A DNA stretch of 24,219 nt from a virus (IMGVR_UViG_3300043464_000606:1-24219), one strand, 5' to 3'. Counted from the stretch's first letter, positions 1-6,604 are shown. Notes: a model not told the origin generated them from the sequence alone. A program made the numbers and translations.

Positions 1-205
1 CAGCAGCAGCAAGGCGGTGGAAGTCGTTGTCGCACATGATCGGAGCGTCGATGTCGGGTAGTCCCTCGTCACCCACCGAACGGGGGTCGTCGCTGCTGCA
101 TGTCGGGCACAGCGTGGGCGGCGGGGAGCACATGCGGTCGTAGTGGATCATGTCAGCGATGTCGAAGTCGTCGTCATCGAAGTAGTCCTCCATCGTCACT
201 GGCAT
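1..205 (-). CDS. partial hypothetical protein, cysteine-rich, zinc-ribbon-like (3' end outside window)
   Basis: The reading frame is open from an ATG at 205-203 down to the left edge (68 codons seen, no stop), so the C-terminus is missing. The start overlaps the stop of the upstream gene as TGATG, which argues for coupled translation in a leftward operon. The visible part is very acidic at the N-terminus (five Asp in residues 7-13) and holds Cys26, a CPTC pair (Cys33 and Cys36), Cys58 and His63. This spacing could bind one zinc ion, but I do not recognise a named family. Function unknown; a small early or regulatory phage protein is a reasonable guess from its place in the operon and its size. 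Confidence 0.6.
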   Translation of the reverse strand, partial: MPVTMEDYFDDDDFDIADMIHYDRMCSPPPTLCPTCSSDDPRSVGDEGLPDIDAPIMCDNDFHRLAAA

Positions 206-423
206 CAGTAGTCCTCTCGGTTGTGCCTGCGGATCAACGGGTCCTCGTAGTGGTCACCTCGAATCGAACGCACGGCGTCGGTGAGTGCGGCGAGCCGATC
301 AGCGGCGAGCAGCAGGGCGCAGTCGTCGTGCCACTGCCAACACGCCTCGGAGTGGGTGCCGACGGCGTCAGGGTCGCGCACCATGCTGCGAATCCGGTCG
401 GCGAGGGTGCGGGGGTCGCTCAT
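205..423 (-). CDS. hypothetical protein (72 aa)
   Basis: A short soluble protein, charged and mostly helical by composition, with Arg/Asp-rich ends and a central Trp-rich CWQWHDDC segment (residues 28-35). Its ATG (423-421) overlaps the upstream stop in an ATGA arrangement and its own TGA overlaps the next ATG, so it lies in the middle of a four-gene leftward operon. No recognisable domain. The overlapping plus-strand frames in this stretch are lower quality (Arg/Ser-rich, no ribosome binding site) and I treat them as shadows. Function unknown. Confidence 0.6.
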   Translation of the reverse strand: MSDPRTLADRIRSMVRDPDAVGTHSEACWQWHDDCALLLAADRLAALTDAVRSIRGDHYEDPLIRRHNREDY

Positions 424-692
424 GTCGGCCCGTCCACGGCGTCAGCGATGCGGCGCACTTGGTCGACCCACCCAGCGGCGTCCCACTTCTCCATGAAGTG
501 TGCTGGGACGTAGGCCATCCATGACTCGGCTTCAGCGACGAAGACATCGGGGTCGCCGATGGCATCGAGGAGGGCTTGATGGTCGCGCAGCCGCTTCGCC
601 GCCGCTCGGGCCGCCACGCAGTCCGAACAGGAACACGTCTCGGACTGCACGAGCCGCTCGATGATGTCCTCGGTCGTCGGTTCGGCGCTCAC
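420..692 (-). CDS. hypothetical protein with CxCxxC motif (90 aa)
   Basis: The frame can be extended upstream to an ATG at 713, but I prefer the GTG at 692-690. It forms a GTGA overlap with the stop of the preceding gene (TGA at 691-689), the same coupling used by its neighbours. The protein has an acidic helical N-terminus, a CSCSDC cluster (Cys20, Cys22, Cys25 from the GTG start) followed by an Ala/Arg-rich helix, and a Trp-containing C-terminal half (ESWMAYVPAHF, KWDAAGWVDQV). The cysteine cluster could hold a metal, but with three closely spaced cysteines and no clear fourth ligand this is only a possibility. Ends in an ATGA overlap with the next gene. No known family recognised. Confidence 0.6.
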   Translation of the reverse strand: MSAEPTTEDIIERLVQSETCSCSDCVAARAAAKRLRDHQALLDAIGDPDVFVAEAESWMAYVPAHFMEKWDAAGWVDQVRRIADAVDGPT

Positions 693-871
693 TTGATATC
701 CTCCAACCGCCACCGGCCCACGCTGTTGCCGTTGATGTCAACGCACCGCCCGGAGCGGAATCCAGCGGGCACCCTACTGGCCACGTACGTCAGGATGCGC
801 TCGATCTCCAGATCGGCGTCTTCCTCGAAGGCTGCGTTGGCAGTGTCGAACTCAGCGACAAATCTGATCAT
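689..871 (-). CDS. hypothetical protein (60 aa), first gene of left operon
   Basis: First gene of the leftward operon. It is preceded by a purine-rich ribosome binding region (AAGGACGAGG, about 7 nt before ATG 871-869) and by a good promoter at 906-934. The protein is small and acidic in its first half (FEEDADLEIERI, residues 15-26), with a C-terminal half that looks like a compact beta fold (VDINGNSVGRWRLEDI). I recognise no domain. Being first behind a strong promoter suggests early expression, possibly as a host-interaction or regulatory factor, but that is inference. Confidence 0.6.
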   Translation of the reverse strand: MIRFVAEFDTANAAFEEDADLEIERILTYVASRVPAGFRSGRCVDINGNSVGRWRLEDIK

Positions 872-905
872 GGTGTACCTCGTCCTTGCTAGTGGCGTGA
901 CCTAC

Positions 906-934
906 AAAGTATCACACTGCTGTGGTCACGTCAA
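906..934 (-). promoter_or_regulatory. leftward sigma70-type promoter for the 871-to-1 operon
   Basis: On the minus strand, TTGACG (934-929) and TACTTT (911-906) are separated by exactly 17 nt. The expected transcript start is near 899, leaving a leader of roughly 28 nt with a purine-rich ribosome binding site before the ATG at 871. The surrounding 872-996 stretch is more AT-rich than the coding DNA on either side. Confidence 0.55.
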
Positions 935-942
935 CTTCTTGT

Positions 943-965
943 GTAAACTCATCTATGAGGTTTAC
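943..965. promoter_or_regulatory. palindromic operator candidate between divergent promoters
   Basis: GTAAACTCAT (943-952) and ATGAGGTTTAC (955-965) are inverted repeats with one bulged base and a 2-nt centre. The element sits between the -35 boxes of the two divergent promoters, and its right arm overlaps the -35 of the rightward one (961-966). That is the position of an operator able to control at least the rightward promoter. No repressor gene is visible in the window. Confidence 0.4.
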
Positions 966-989
966 TTAGCACTGACGGTCCGCTACACT
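961..989 (+). promoter_or_regulatory. rightward promoter, probably giving a leaderless mRNA
   Basis: TTTACT (961-966), a 17-nt spacer, then TACACT (984-989). The ATG of the next gene is at 997, only 7 nt after the -10 box and where transcription should begin, and there is no ribosome binding site in between. Leaderless mRNAs of this layout are common in actinobacteria. The -35 is only a partial match to consensus. Confidence 0.45.
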
Positions 990-996
990 AGCACCC

Positions 997-1509
997 ATGA
1001 AGCCCGTACTGTTCCTTGATGTCGACGGAGTGCTCAGCGCCCTGAGAGAGTCTCCGTGGGCGGAGTCGGTCTCGTCCGCAGTGAAGGTCGCAGACTACCC
1101 GCACTCGTTCCTCATCAACACCTCCCCTTTGCTCGGGTTCCGGCTTCAGCAGCTGCCCGTTGACATCCACTGGCTGACCACTTGGCGGGAGGACGCCAAC
1201 ACTCTGATTTCCCCTCTTGTTGGCTTGCCTGATGACTTGCCGGTAGTGGATTGGCAGATCGCCTTTGGCGAGCCGTCGAGCATCGACGGCAAGCGCCGTG
1301 CAGTGGAGGCGTGGACCGAGGCCAATCCCGGGCACCCCTACATCTGGATTGGGCGGGCTGTCCCTGATCGTCGGTCCAATGTCGTCTCGGGGCCTGACTC
1401 CAGAGGACATCGACAAGGTGGAGCAGTGGCTCTTGGGCTTGCCCGAAGAAGTACTATCTGGGGATGGCCGTCAGACGGGTTGGTGAGCTTCAGTTCCCCT
1501 TTCAGATGA
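997..1509 (+). CDS. HAD-family phosphatase-like protein, 3' part apparently frameshifted
   Basis: The N-terminus begins MKPVLFLDVDGVL, the DxDG motif I of the HAD superfamily: nucleophile Asp8 and acid/base Asp10 (residues 3-13). The WLTTWREDAN segment (about residues 59-68) and the following LVGLP resemble the small HAD domain (HAD_SAK type) common in actinobacteria and their phages, which is linked to nucleic-acid-end phosphate chemistry. After HPYIWI (about residue 117) this frame turns Arg/Ser/Gly-rich and loses family character. The +1 frame, ending at 1486, instead reads LSLIVGP and GLTPEDIDKVEQWL, which look like the family's last strand and helix. The Asp-rich motif expected after WI is absent, so a deletion or frameshift (real or an assembly error) is likely. 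Expression probably starts leaderless from the promoter at 961-989. The final stop overlaps the next gene. Confidence 0.6.
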   Translation: MKPVLFLDVDGVLSALRESPWAESVSSAVKVADYPHSFLINTSPLLGFRLQQLPVDIHWLTTWREDANTLISPLVGLPDDLPVVDWQIAFGEPSSIDGKRRAVEAWTEANPGHPYIWIGRAVPDRRSNVVSGPDSRGHRQGGAVALGLARRSTIWGWPSDGLVSFSSPFR

Positions 1510-2048
1510 CCATGTTCGAGCAGGCTCGCACGCTGGACACCGAGATGGTTCACGGGGACGTGATGAGTTCGGGCCGTGACGCCGATTCAGTCAGGGAGCA
1601 GAAGCTGCGAGAAGCCGCCAGCCCCGGATCAGCGGTGACTGCTCACAACGTGCGTGAGAAGTTCGTCGCTCGCACGCAGGGAGTCGGGTCACTTCGTGAC
1701 TCCATCGCCAGTAGCGGCGTCACTGAGCCGGTTCATGTCAGCCTTGGCCAACGATGGTCGAGTCGAGCAGAGCCGACGCTGGACAACGGCCACCACCGTG
1801 TGTACACCGCCGCCGACCTCGACCCCAACATGGAAGTTCCCGTGAGGTGGCTGGACCATCGTGCTCCGGCCGACCAGCCGCACGGGGAGTACCAGATCTA
1901 CCGAAAGATCCACAACAGGCATCCCGGCATGGCCGAGGCCGCAGCCGCCGCCCGCAGCTTGTACGCCGATCAGAAGGCCAAGGACGATCAGGCCCTCAGC
2001 GTGAAGAGTTCGGGAAGCGGCGCAACCCGCAGCGGTAGCAGACCGTAA
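1464..2048 (+). CDS. ParB-like nuclease-fold protein (194 aa)
   Basis: Residues about 63-130 read as a ParB/sulfiredoxin-like fold. A helix and strand containing SLRDSIASSGVTEPVHV is followed by LDNGHHRVYTA (residues 107-116), where NGHHR matches the G-E/H-H-R nucleotide-binding box of ParB N-terminal domains, then MEVPVRWLD. In phages such stand-alone domains occur as nucleases, DNA-binding factors or co-genes of methyltransferases; which applies here cannot be told. The C-terminal third is Ala/Lys/Ser-rich and probably flexible. The start is uncertain: ATG 1464 is the longest with only weak TGGGG upstream, while ATG 1506 would remove the overlap with the HAD gene. It converges with the leftward operon that ends at 2112. 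Confidence 0.6.
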   Translation: MAVRRVGELQFPFQMTMFEQARTLDTEMVHGDVMSSGRDADSVREQKLREAASPGSAVTAHNVREKFVARTQGVGSLRDSIASSGVTEPVHVSLGQRWSSRAEPTLDNGHHRVYTAADLDPNMEVPVRWLDHRAPADQPHGEYQIYRKIHNRHPGMAEAAAAARSLYADQKAKDDQALSVKSSGSGATRSGSRP

Positions 2049-2111
2049 TCGTGCCGCGAAGGCGGGGCCTCTGCGCCCACCTGTGGCCTAGTACGAAGCA
2101 CCAGATTTGCC

Positions 2112-2759
2112 TCACCTCGGCTCCTGAGAACGAAGCCATGACACAGCCCCTTCACGGGACATGGCCTGCTGGTAGCGATCGGCATCGCCGGTCATCGCCT
2201 TCAAGGACGACAAGTGCTCTGCAGCCTTTGAGCTGTTCTGCAAGCCGATGTGGACCGCTGCAGCCTTGGCGTGGTAGCCGACCTCGTTGTACACGGGGAG
2301 CTGGTGATGCCCCAAGGTGTAGTCACGACGGGCGTTGTATAGATCGTCCTCGGTAGAGACCGGCTGGCCTTGTGACTCTCGGTAGCGGCTATTACCTGCT
2401 TGCTGTTCGGCAACCTCACGGTCATAGCCGTAACGGCTGGTCAGGTAGCCCAGCTGGCTGTGGACCTTCGGAATGACGTACTCCGGGTTGTAGCGCCCAC
2501 GGGTGGCGTACGGTTCATTCATTCGGTGCGTGAGATCCCCGATGTGTTCCAGACTGTGAGAGTACAGTCCACCGCCAAAGACCTGTTGGGCGTGGTCCAT
2601 GGCATGCTCCGGGCGGCCTCGCTGCATGTGCGCCACGTCGTTGAGCACGACGTTGTACTGGTCGTCGGTCATGCCTTCGATCTCGTCAGCGTTGAATGGA
2701 GTGTTGGCAGCGTGCCGCCTCTTCACCATTTCACCGAACTGACTGTCACTCAAAGTCAT
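2112..2759 (-). CDS. hypothetical protein downstream of terminase (215 aa)
   Basis: Last gene of the leftward operon, beginning 15 nt after the terminase stop with no obvious ribosome binding site. It is rich in His, Tyr, Gln and Arg, contains no transmembrane stretch, and is predicted by eye to be mostly helical (N-terminal DEIEGMTDDQYNVVLNDVAHM, C-terminal SKAAEHLSSLKAMTGDADRY). I recognise no domain. Its position next to the packaging ATPase could mean a DNA-packaging or virion role, but codon-level clues do not decide this. The plus-strand ORF over 2400-3071 crosses this gene and the terminase and is a shadow. Confidence 0.6.
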   Translation of the reverse strand: MTLSDSQFGEMVKRRHAANTPFNADEIEGMTDDQYNVVLNDVAHMQRGRPEHAMDHAQQVFGGGLYSHSLEHIGDLTHRMNEPYATRGRYNPEYVIPKVHSQLGYLTSRYGYDREVAEQQAGNSRYRESQGQPVSTEDDLYNARRDYTLGHHQLPVYNEVGYHAKAAAVHIGLQNSSKAAEHLSSLKAMTGDADRYQQAMSREGAVSWLRSQEPR

Positions 2760-2774
2760 GAGCTACAGGTTACT

Positions 2775-4382
2775 TCAACGAAACCACGGGGCCTCTGCCA
2801 CTTCCACGACTTCGCCGACATCCTCTACCGTCATCATGGTCGCAATGGCGAGACTGTCCACATAGTCATCGTGGGCGTCCCTGCTGTCGTCTGGAGCCTG
2901 AATGAGCATGTAGTTGCCCTTCATGACCTTCTCGGCGTCCTCCATCTGCTGCCGAAATCGCTTCCAGACACGAGTCCTGCGGGCCTTGGAATGCCCCGGG
3001 TACAGCAGCAGGTTCCTCTGCAGCAGCTGAATCAGGTGCTTCCAGCGATCCGCCTGATTCTTGAGGTCTGACGTGACGGGAACGACCTCAACCTGATGTC
3101 CAATCAGGCGGTCAAGTCGTTGAGCAACGGCATCACCCATGCCCTGAGCGTCGACTCCAACTCTGGCGATGTTGTAGTTGGAGAGAAAGTCCACGATCTG
3201 GAAGTACTGCTCTTCCCAGTCCGTGTGGGTGATCTCCAGCCAGTTCAGGATGCGGTGTTCGTAGTACCCCGCCGGGTCTGGATGATCCCAATCTACCCAG
3301 CACACCGTGACCACCGTCGAGTCCTTGACTCGTGCCACGTCGATTCCCGCCACACATGGCGTGCGGTGCCATGACTTGACTATCTCCATGGACTTGTCCG
3401 CTAGATAGTCAAGGTCATCTTCAGTGACCAGCATGCCCCGGTCGAGCATCCACTTGAGTGCGTAGCTGAGCTGGAACTCGTCCGAGTCCTCGCCGAGTCT
3501 CACCTTCTCCTTCTGGATGAACTTGGCGTAGTACGGGTTGTACTTGGAGACAACCTTCCAGTTGTACTCGAAGTGGTAGTTCTTTGCTCCTCGGTTGGTG
3601 GAGCGACGCTTGTTGTGCTGGATGGCCTTGTAGTAGTCACCCTTGTGGAAAGAGGGCGTGCCGATCTTGCAGATCGTCCCAGAGTTCGCAGCCAACATCG
3701 GATGTATCGACTTGCGTACCATCAGGTCGTCAGCCTCCTGCGCCTCGTCAAGGATGATGACGTGGTAGGAGGCGCCTTCGATCTTGGCCTTTGGGTTGGC
3801 GGTCTGACGGCGACAGAATGACCCTGACTTCAGCTTGAGGATCTTCGACCCGTCATCGACCTTCTCGTCAATTTCCGGGTCAGACAGGAACATCTTCGCT
3901 CGGTCGTTCGTGAGCTTGTCACGTACGCGCCCGTAGATGAACTCGCTCTGAGTGTCGGTTGGGGCGAAGAGGCCGACCCACACGCCCCGCTTGAAGCGGT
4001 CGAACATCGGGTACGACAGCGCCAGCTTGGGGAACAGCACTATCACGCCTGCCACGATGATCGCCATCGTCTCTGACTTCCCCGACTGACGCGACCACGT
4101 AGCGGTCAGTTCCTCGCCGTCGGCAAGGAGGATCGACTCGATAAGCCGGTAAGCCATGTCCCGCTGGTACGGGCGCAGCTCCATGTCGGCCAGCTCCTCG
4201 CAGAAGACGATTGTCCTCAGGATGATCTGGTGGATGAACTCCTTGTCGGACTCCGACAGGGCAGCGTAGGCAAGCCCGGTGCCGTCGTCCTCGTCCGGCT
4301 CCAGCGGCTCGGCTTCCTCCTCTAGGGGGTGCTCGAAGAGCATCTCGGGGTTGCCAAGATCTTCGTACAGAGGAGTCGCCAT
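2775..4382 (-). CDS. terL: terminase large subunit (packaging ATPase/nuclease)
   Basis: A complete 535-aa large terminase, the motor that translocates and cuts the phage genome at the portal. The ATPase domain shows Walker A SRQSGKS (residues 97-103), Walker B VIILDEAQ (208-215, Asp212 and Glu213) and coupling motif GTPS (241-244). The C-terminal RNase H-like nuclease shows GIDVA with Asp348, VGVDAQ with Asp411, and a final acidic patch with Asp505/506 and Asp509 (HDDYVDS). All expected active-site residues are present and the length is typical. The first 40 residues are an acidic, probably flexible extension. It lies in a leftward operon, 9 nt after a small cysteine-rich coiled-coil gene, and opposite in direction to the portal and capsid genes, which is unusual. 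Confidence 0.95.
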   Translation of the reverse strand: MATPLYEDLGNPEMLFEHPLEEEAEPLEPDEDDGTGLAYAALSESDKEFIHQIILRTIVFCEELADMELRPYQRDMAYRLIESILLADGEELTATWSRQSGKSETMAIIVAGVIVLFPKLALSYPMFDRFKRGVWVGLFAPTDTQSEFIYGRVRDKLTNDRAKMFLSDPEIDEKVDDGSKILKLKSGSFCRRQTANPKAKIEGASYHVIILDEAQEADDLMVRKSIHPMLAANSGTICKIGTPSFHKGDYYKAIQHNKRRSTNRGAKNYHFEYNWKVVSKYNPYYAKFIQKEKVRLGEDSDEFQLSYALKWMLDRGMLVTEDDLDYLADKSMEIVKSWHRTPCVAGIDVARVKDSTVVTVCWVDWDHPDPAGYYEHRILNWLEITHTDWEEQYFQIVDFLSNYNIARVGVDAQGMGDAVAQRLDRLIGHQVEVVPVTSDLKNQADRWKHLIQLLQRNLLLYPGHSKARRTRVWKRFRQQMEDAEKVMKGNYMLIQAPDDSRDAHDDYVDSLAIATMMTVEDVGEVVEVAEAPWFR

Positions 4383-4391
4383 GGCCTGATC

Positions 4392-4697
4392 CTACTTACG
4401 GTTGTCGTAGTAGTACTTCCGGTAGTAGGCCCGGCCCTGCTCTACGCAGGCCCCTCCACACCCCTGCTGGTAGCGGTAGGTCGAGAAGTACTCGCAGGTC
4501 TCCCCTGACGGCTTGCCGGTGACCACACAGACGCCGGGGGGCGACTCTCCCGATCGCTTCTTGCGCTGCGGCAGGTTGTCGAGCTTGGCTTCGATCTGCG
4601 AGAGCCGGGCTTCGAGCTGATCGAGTGCGGCTTCGAGCTGAGTGATGCGGGCAAAGACCCGCTTGAACCCACCGCTGGCAGCGGCTTCCTCAGTCAT
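4392..4697 (-). CDS. small coiled-coil, cysteine-containing protein upstream of terL (101 aa)
   Basis: I start it at ATG 4697, preceded by GGAG, rather than at the upstream ATG (4748), whose extra 17 residues lie deep within the previous gene. Residues 14-42 form a clear leucine-zipper-like coiled coil (ITQLEAALDQLEARLSQI heptads). The C-terminal half holds Cys57, Cys68, Cys80 and Cys84 among many tyrosines (TYRYQQGCGGAC, YYRKYYY), which could form one zinc site. Small terminases usually sit just before terL and oligomerise by coiled coils, so this is a candidate TerS, but I see no helix-turn-helix and the call stays open. It overlaps the preceding gene by 8 bp. Confidence 0.6.
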   Translation of the reverse strand: MTEEAAASGGFKRVFARITQLEAALDQLEARLSQIEAKLDNLPQRKKRSGESPPGVCVVTGKPSGETCEYFSTYRYQQGCGGACVEQGRAYYRKYYYDNRK

Positions 4698-5058
4698 CGG
4701 AGGACTTCTCCAGCCAGTCGAGACCGCCCCGCACCACCTCGGCGCCATGGGTCGGGGTGTACAGGTAGGCGGTGAAGCTCACGGAGTCACGTCGGGTCAG
4801 CTCGAACTTCGAGTTCTCGGCCAGCGCTGCCACGATCTGCAGCGTGTTGAGGTGGAAGAAGAGCACCGCAGCGGCGTCTGCCTCGGTGGGGTAGGTGTCG
4901 GCACCTTCCATCACGTCTCGGTTGCCGATCGTGATGTAGGGGCGGAACTGGTACTGGCTGGCCTCCCCGAAAGGAAGCTCCAGCTGCGTGTATTGAAGGG
5001 TGTTGGTGTCGCTCATGCCCCACATCTTACTAAAGGCATTTAGGAAATGCAAGCTCAT
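4690..5058 (-). CDS. hypothetical protein (122 aa)
   Basis: ATG 5058-5056 makes an ATGA overlap with the stop of the preceding gene, which favours this start. An internal ATG at 5016 (MSDTNTLQ) is the alternative and looks more like a natural N-terminus. The protein reads as a mixed alpha/beta fold with strands such as YQFRPYITIGNRDV and DSVSFTAYLYT and a helix EADAAAVLFFHLNTLQIVAAL. No known family recognised. A 6-bp inverted repeat with a 3-nt loop (5036-5050) lies just inside the longer start and might matter for start choice. Member of the terminase operon. Confidence 0.6.
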   Translation of the reverse strand: MSLHFLNAFSKMWGMSDTNTLQYTQLELPFGEASQYQFRPYITIGNRDVMEGADTYPTEADAAAVLFFHLNTLQIVAALAENSKFELTRRDSVSFTAYLYTPTHGAEVVRGGLDWLEKSSDD

Positions 5059-5282
5059 TCGGCCCGAGCCTGCATCTCCTCGGTCCCCAGCAGAGCCTGC
5101 TGCAAGTACAGGTGTACCTCGTGCAGATGCTCAGGGGCCTTGGAAGGCGGAGCGTGCCGCAGGGCGTCGTAGTGGATCTGGGCGTTCATCAGCGACGTCT
5201 CCACCACGTCCATCAGCTCACTGGAGGAGAACTTGACGAACTTGGTAGGGGCGAGCGGAGCCTTCTGCCTACGCCGCCTCAT
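5055..5282 (-). CDS. hypothetical protein (75 aa)
   Basis: I place the start at ATG 5282-5280 because it overlaps the previous stop as ATGA; a longer version from 5312 would add ten residues inside the upstream gene. The product begins with a basic MRRRRQK tail, then a helical body with many Leu, His and Glu residues (HLHEVHLYLQQALLGTEEM). Its basic N-terminus could touch nucleic acid, but nothing specific is seen. Its neighbours on both sides are coupled to it. Function unknown. Confidence 0.55.
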   Translation of the reverse strand: MRRRRQKAPLAPTKFVKFSSSELMDVVETSLMNAQIHYDALRHAPPSKAPEHLHEVHLYLQQALLGTEEMQARAE

Positions 5283-5629
5283 GGGGCGGATCGAGGAGCC
5301 GGGGGACGCCACTTGCCGATCTCCTCAGGAGGGGTCTCACCAAGAGCCTCTGAGTTACCGAGGACATCCGCATGGGACTTTGCGCCAGACCGCTCAGCAA
5401 TACCGATGTGAAATGCTGACTCTCTACCCATTCGGAACCTGTAACCACGCCCAAGGCGGTACGGCTCGGTCTCTTCCAAGAACCAGAACGGGATGGCCCA
5501 GCGGTTGTTCTTCTCGATCTCGTCCTCCAGCCCGAAGTACAGCCACTTACGCCATAGGGGGATGAAGTGGATGGACCACACTGCATGCAGGACCCAGAAC
5601 TTGACAGTGAGCCACCACTCGGTCTTCAT
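5279..5629 (-). CDS. hypothetical aromatic-rich protein (116 aa)
   Basis: ATG 5629 overlaps the stop of the KTSC gene as ATGA. The first 35 residues are strikingly Trp/Phe/Leu-rich (WWLTVKFWVLHAVW, PLWRKWLYFGLED) and might lie at or in a membrane, though charged residues interrupt any clean transmembrane helix. The middle (RLGRGYRFRMGRESAFHIGI) is strand-like, and the C-terminus is Pro/Gly-rich and probably disordered. No family recognised. Part of the leftward terminase operon, with overlaps at both ends. Confidence 0.6.
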   Translation of the reverse strand: MKTEWWLTVKFWVLHAVWSIHFIPLWRKWLYFGLEDEIEKNNRWAIPFWFLEETEPYRLGRGYRFRMGRESAFHIGIAERSGAKSHADVLGNSEALGETPPEEIGKWRPPAPRSAP

Positions 5630-5949
5630 GGCCGGGACTGCACTTCCTTGCGGTTCGGATTCGATGGGGCCTGCACCTGATCCGGGGTCGCAGGCGTGTA
5701 AGGCAGGCCGTTGAGCACCCGGTTGACCATCTTGCCCTTCGATGAGGCACGAGCGAACCGTCGGTACAGCTCGGAGTCAGCCGCTCCGTACACCGTGACG
5801 ACGTGCCCTCGGCCGTTCTTCCAGACGACCTGCAGCTCGCGAGTCCCATAGTCGTAGCGGTAGCGGGTGAGGCGGCTCGACTGCGGCGACTCGATCCACG
5901 GCCCGAGGTCGTGGACTGGATCATCGGCCTCTTGGTACGGCGAGGGCAT
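5626..5949 (-). CDS. KTSC-domain protein (107 aa)
   Basis: Residues about 24-79 match the pattern of the KTSC domain: SSRLTRYRYDYGTRELQVVW, then a short hairpin, VVTVYGAADSELYRRF, and ASSKGKMVNRVL, where the K-G-x-x-x-N-R block is the hallmark. KTSC domains (named after a lysyl-tRNA synthetase C-terminal segment) occur alone in many phages and bacteria, with a proposed nucleic-acid-binding role and no firmly known function. The tail after residue 80 is Pro/Asn-rich and likely disordered. Start and stop both overlap neighbours (TGATG upstream, ATGA downstream), so expression is tied to the terminase operon. Confidence 0.7.
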   Translation of the reverse strand: MPSPYQEADDPVHDLGPWIESPQSSRLTRYRYDYGTRELQVVWKNGRGHVVTVYGAADSELYRRFARASSKGKMVNRVLNGLPYTPATPDQVQAPSNPNRKEVQSRP

Positions 5950-6272
5950 CAGTCGTCCGTCTCGTCAAAGAAGGTCTGGGGGTACTTGTTGGAGACCCGA
6001 GTCAGCACGTCGAGACGGCTTGCGCTGTCAGTGGCCCCTTCGGCCTCGCACTGATCCTCGGCCTCTCTCAGCAGGTTCTGGGTGCGGAGGAAGCTCTCCA
6101 GCAGCGGGGTCAGGTTCTCCGCCGTGCCGAGCGAGACGAACGTCTGCCCGTGATCTGGGTCCAGCACCCCGAGCAGGATCACGAAGTCCAGCGTGTCGGT
6201 AGGAGACATGCCGACGATGAGACTTGTCTGCCCTGCGATGTAGAGGGGTGTCGTATCCAGCTCGTCATTCAT
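5949..6272 (-). CDS. hypothetical acidic protein (107 aa)
   Basis: An acidic protein (many Asp/Glu, few basic residues). A hydrophobic strand-rich first half (PLYIAGQTSLIVGM, TLDFVILLGVLD) is followed by helices (ENLTPLLESFLRTQNLLREAEDQCEAEG). It overlaps the preceding gene by 8 bp and the following KTSC gene by one base (TGATG). No domain recognised. The composition fits a small soluble phage protein. Confidence 0.6.
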   Translation of the reverse strand: MNDELDTTPLYIAGQTSLIVGMSPTDTLDFVILLGVLDPDHGQTFVSLGTAENLTPLLESFLRTQNLLREAEDQCEAEGATDSASRLDVLTRVSNKYPQTFFDETDD

Positions 6273-6462
6273 TCTCTTCTGCCCTCATCGCTTCTGCAGC
6301 GGCAACTGCTGCGTCCATGGCCACTTGCTGTCGGAACAGGTCGGCGGCAGCCATCGCCCCTACGTGCAGAGCGTTGGGGTAGCCACCTGCCCAAGAGCCT
6401 AAAGCCCCTATCGCAACGGCGCCAGCGATGTCCAGACTCTGGAGGTCGTCGTAGGTAGACAT
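6265..6462 (-). CDS. hypothetical Ala-rich protein, first gene of terminase operon (65 aa)
   Basis: The frame is open from 6546, but the first 28 codons lie across the promoter, so I start at ATG 6462, preceded by a GGAAGGA ribosome binding sequence (about 12 nt upstream). The protein is Ala-rich and helical (AGAVAIGALGSWAGGY, MDAAVAAAEAMRAEENE), with a weakly hydrophobic N-terminal half. This stretch (residues 12-30) is too short and Gly-rich to call a membrane helix with confidence. It heads the leftward operon driven by the promoter at 6494-6523. Function unknown. Confidence 0.6.
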   Translation of the reverse strand: MSTYDDLQSLDIAGAVAIGALGSWAGGYPNALHVGAMAAADLFRQQVAMDAAVAAAEAMRAEENE

Positions 6463-6493
6463 TGGTATCGGAATCCTTCCTGTGTGCTGGCTT

Positions 6494-6523
6494 TCAAGAT
6501 ACCAAATGTGGTTTACAACATTC
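6494..6523 (-). promoter_or_regulatory. leftward promoter for the terminase operon
   Basis: On the minus strand TTGAAT (6523-6518) and TATCTT (6499-6494) are 18 nt apart in an AT-rich stretch between divergent genes. The transcript would begin near 6487 and carry a short leader with a GGAAGGA site before the ATG at 6462. This should drive all nine genes down to 2112. Confidence 0.5.
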
Positions 6524-6537
6524 AAGGGGAAATATCT

Positions 6538-6567
6538 CCTTGACACGCTGGCGACACCTTTGGTACC
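6538..6567 (+). promoter_or_regulatory. rightward sigma70-type promoter
   Basis: Perfect TTGACA (6538-6543), an 18-nt spacer, then TACCTT (6562-6567). The transcript should begin near 6574, and AGAGGAG (6588-6594) supplies the ribosome binding site for ATG 6605. It is the strongest-looking promoter in the window and is back to back with the leftward terminase promoter. Confidence 0.6.
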
Positions 6568-6604
6568 TTGTACTCATCGTTCGACACACAGAGGAGCACG
6601 ACAC

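Noticed and set aside
2049-2111. Possible bidirectional terminator between convergent genes
   Set aside because: Only a 4-bp GGGC/GCCC pairing was found; no convincing stem or U-tract on either strand.
2400-3071. Plus-strand ORF of 223 codons across the terminase end
   Set aside because: Covers two genes on the other strand including terminase nuclease residues; no ribosome binding site.
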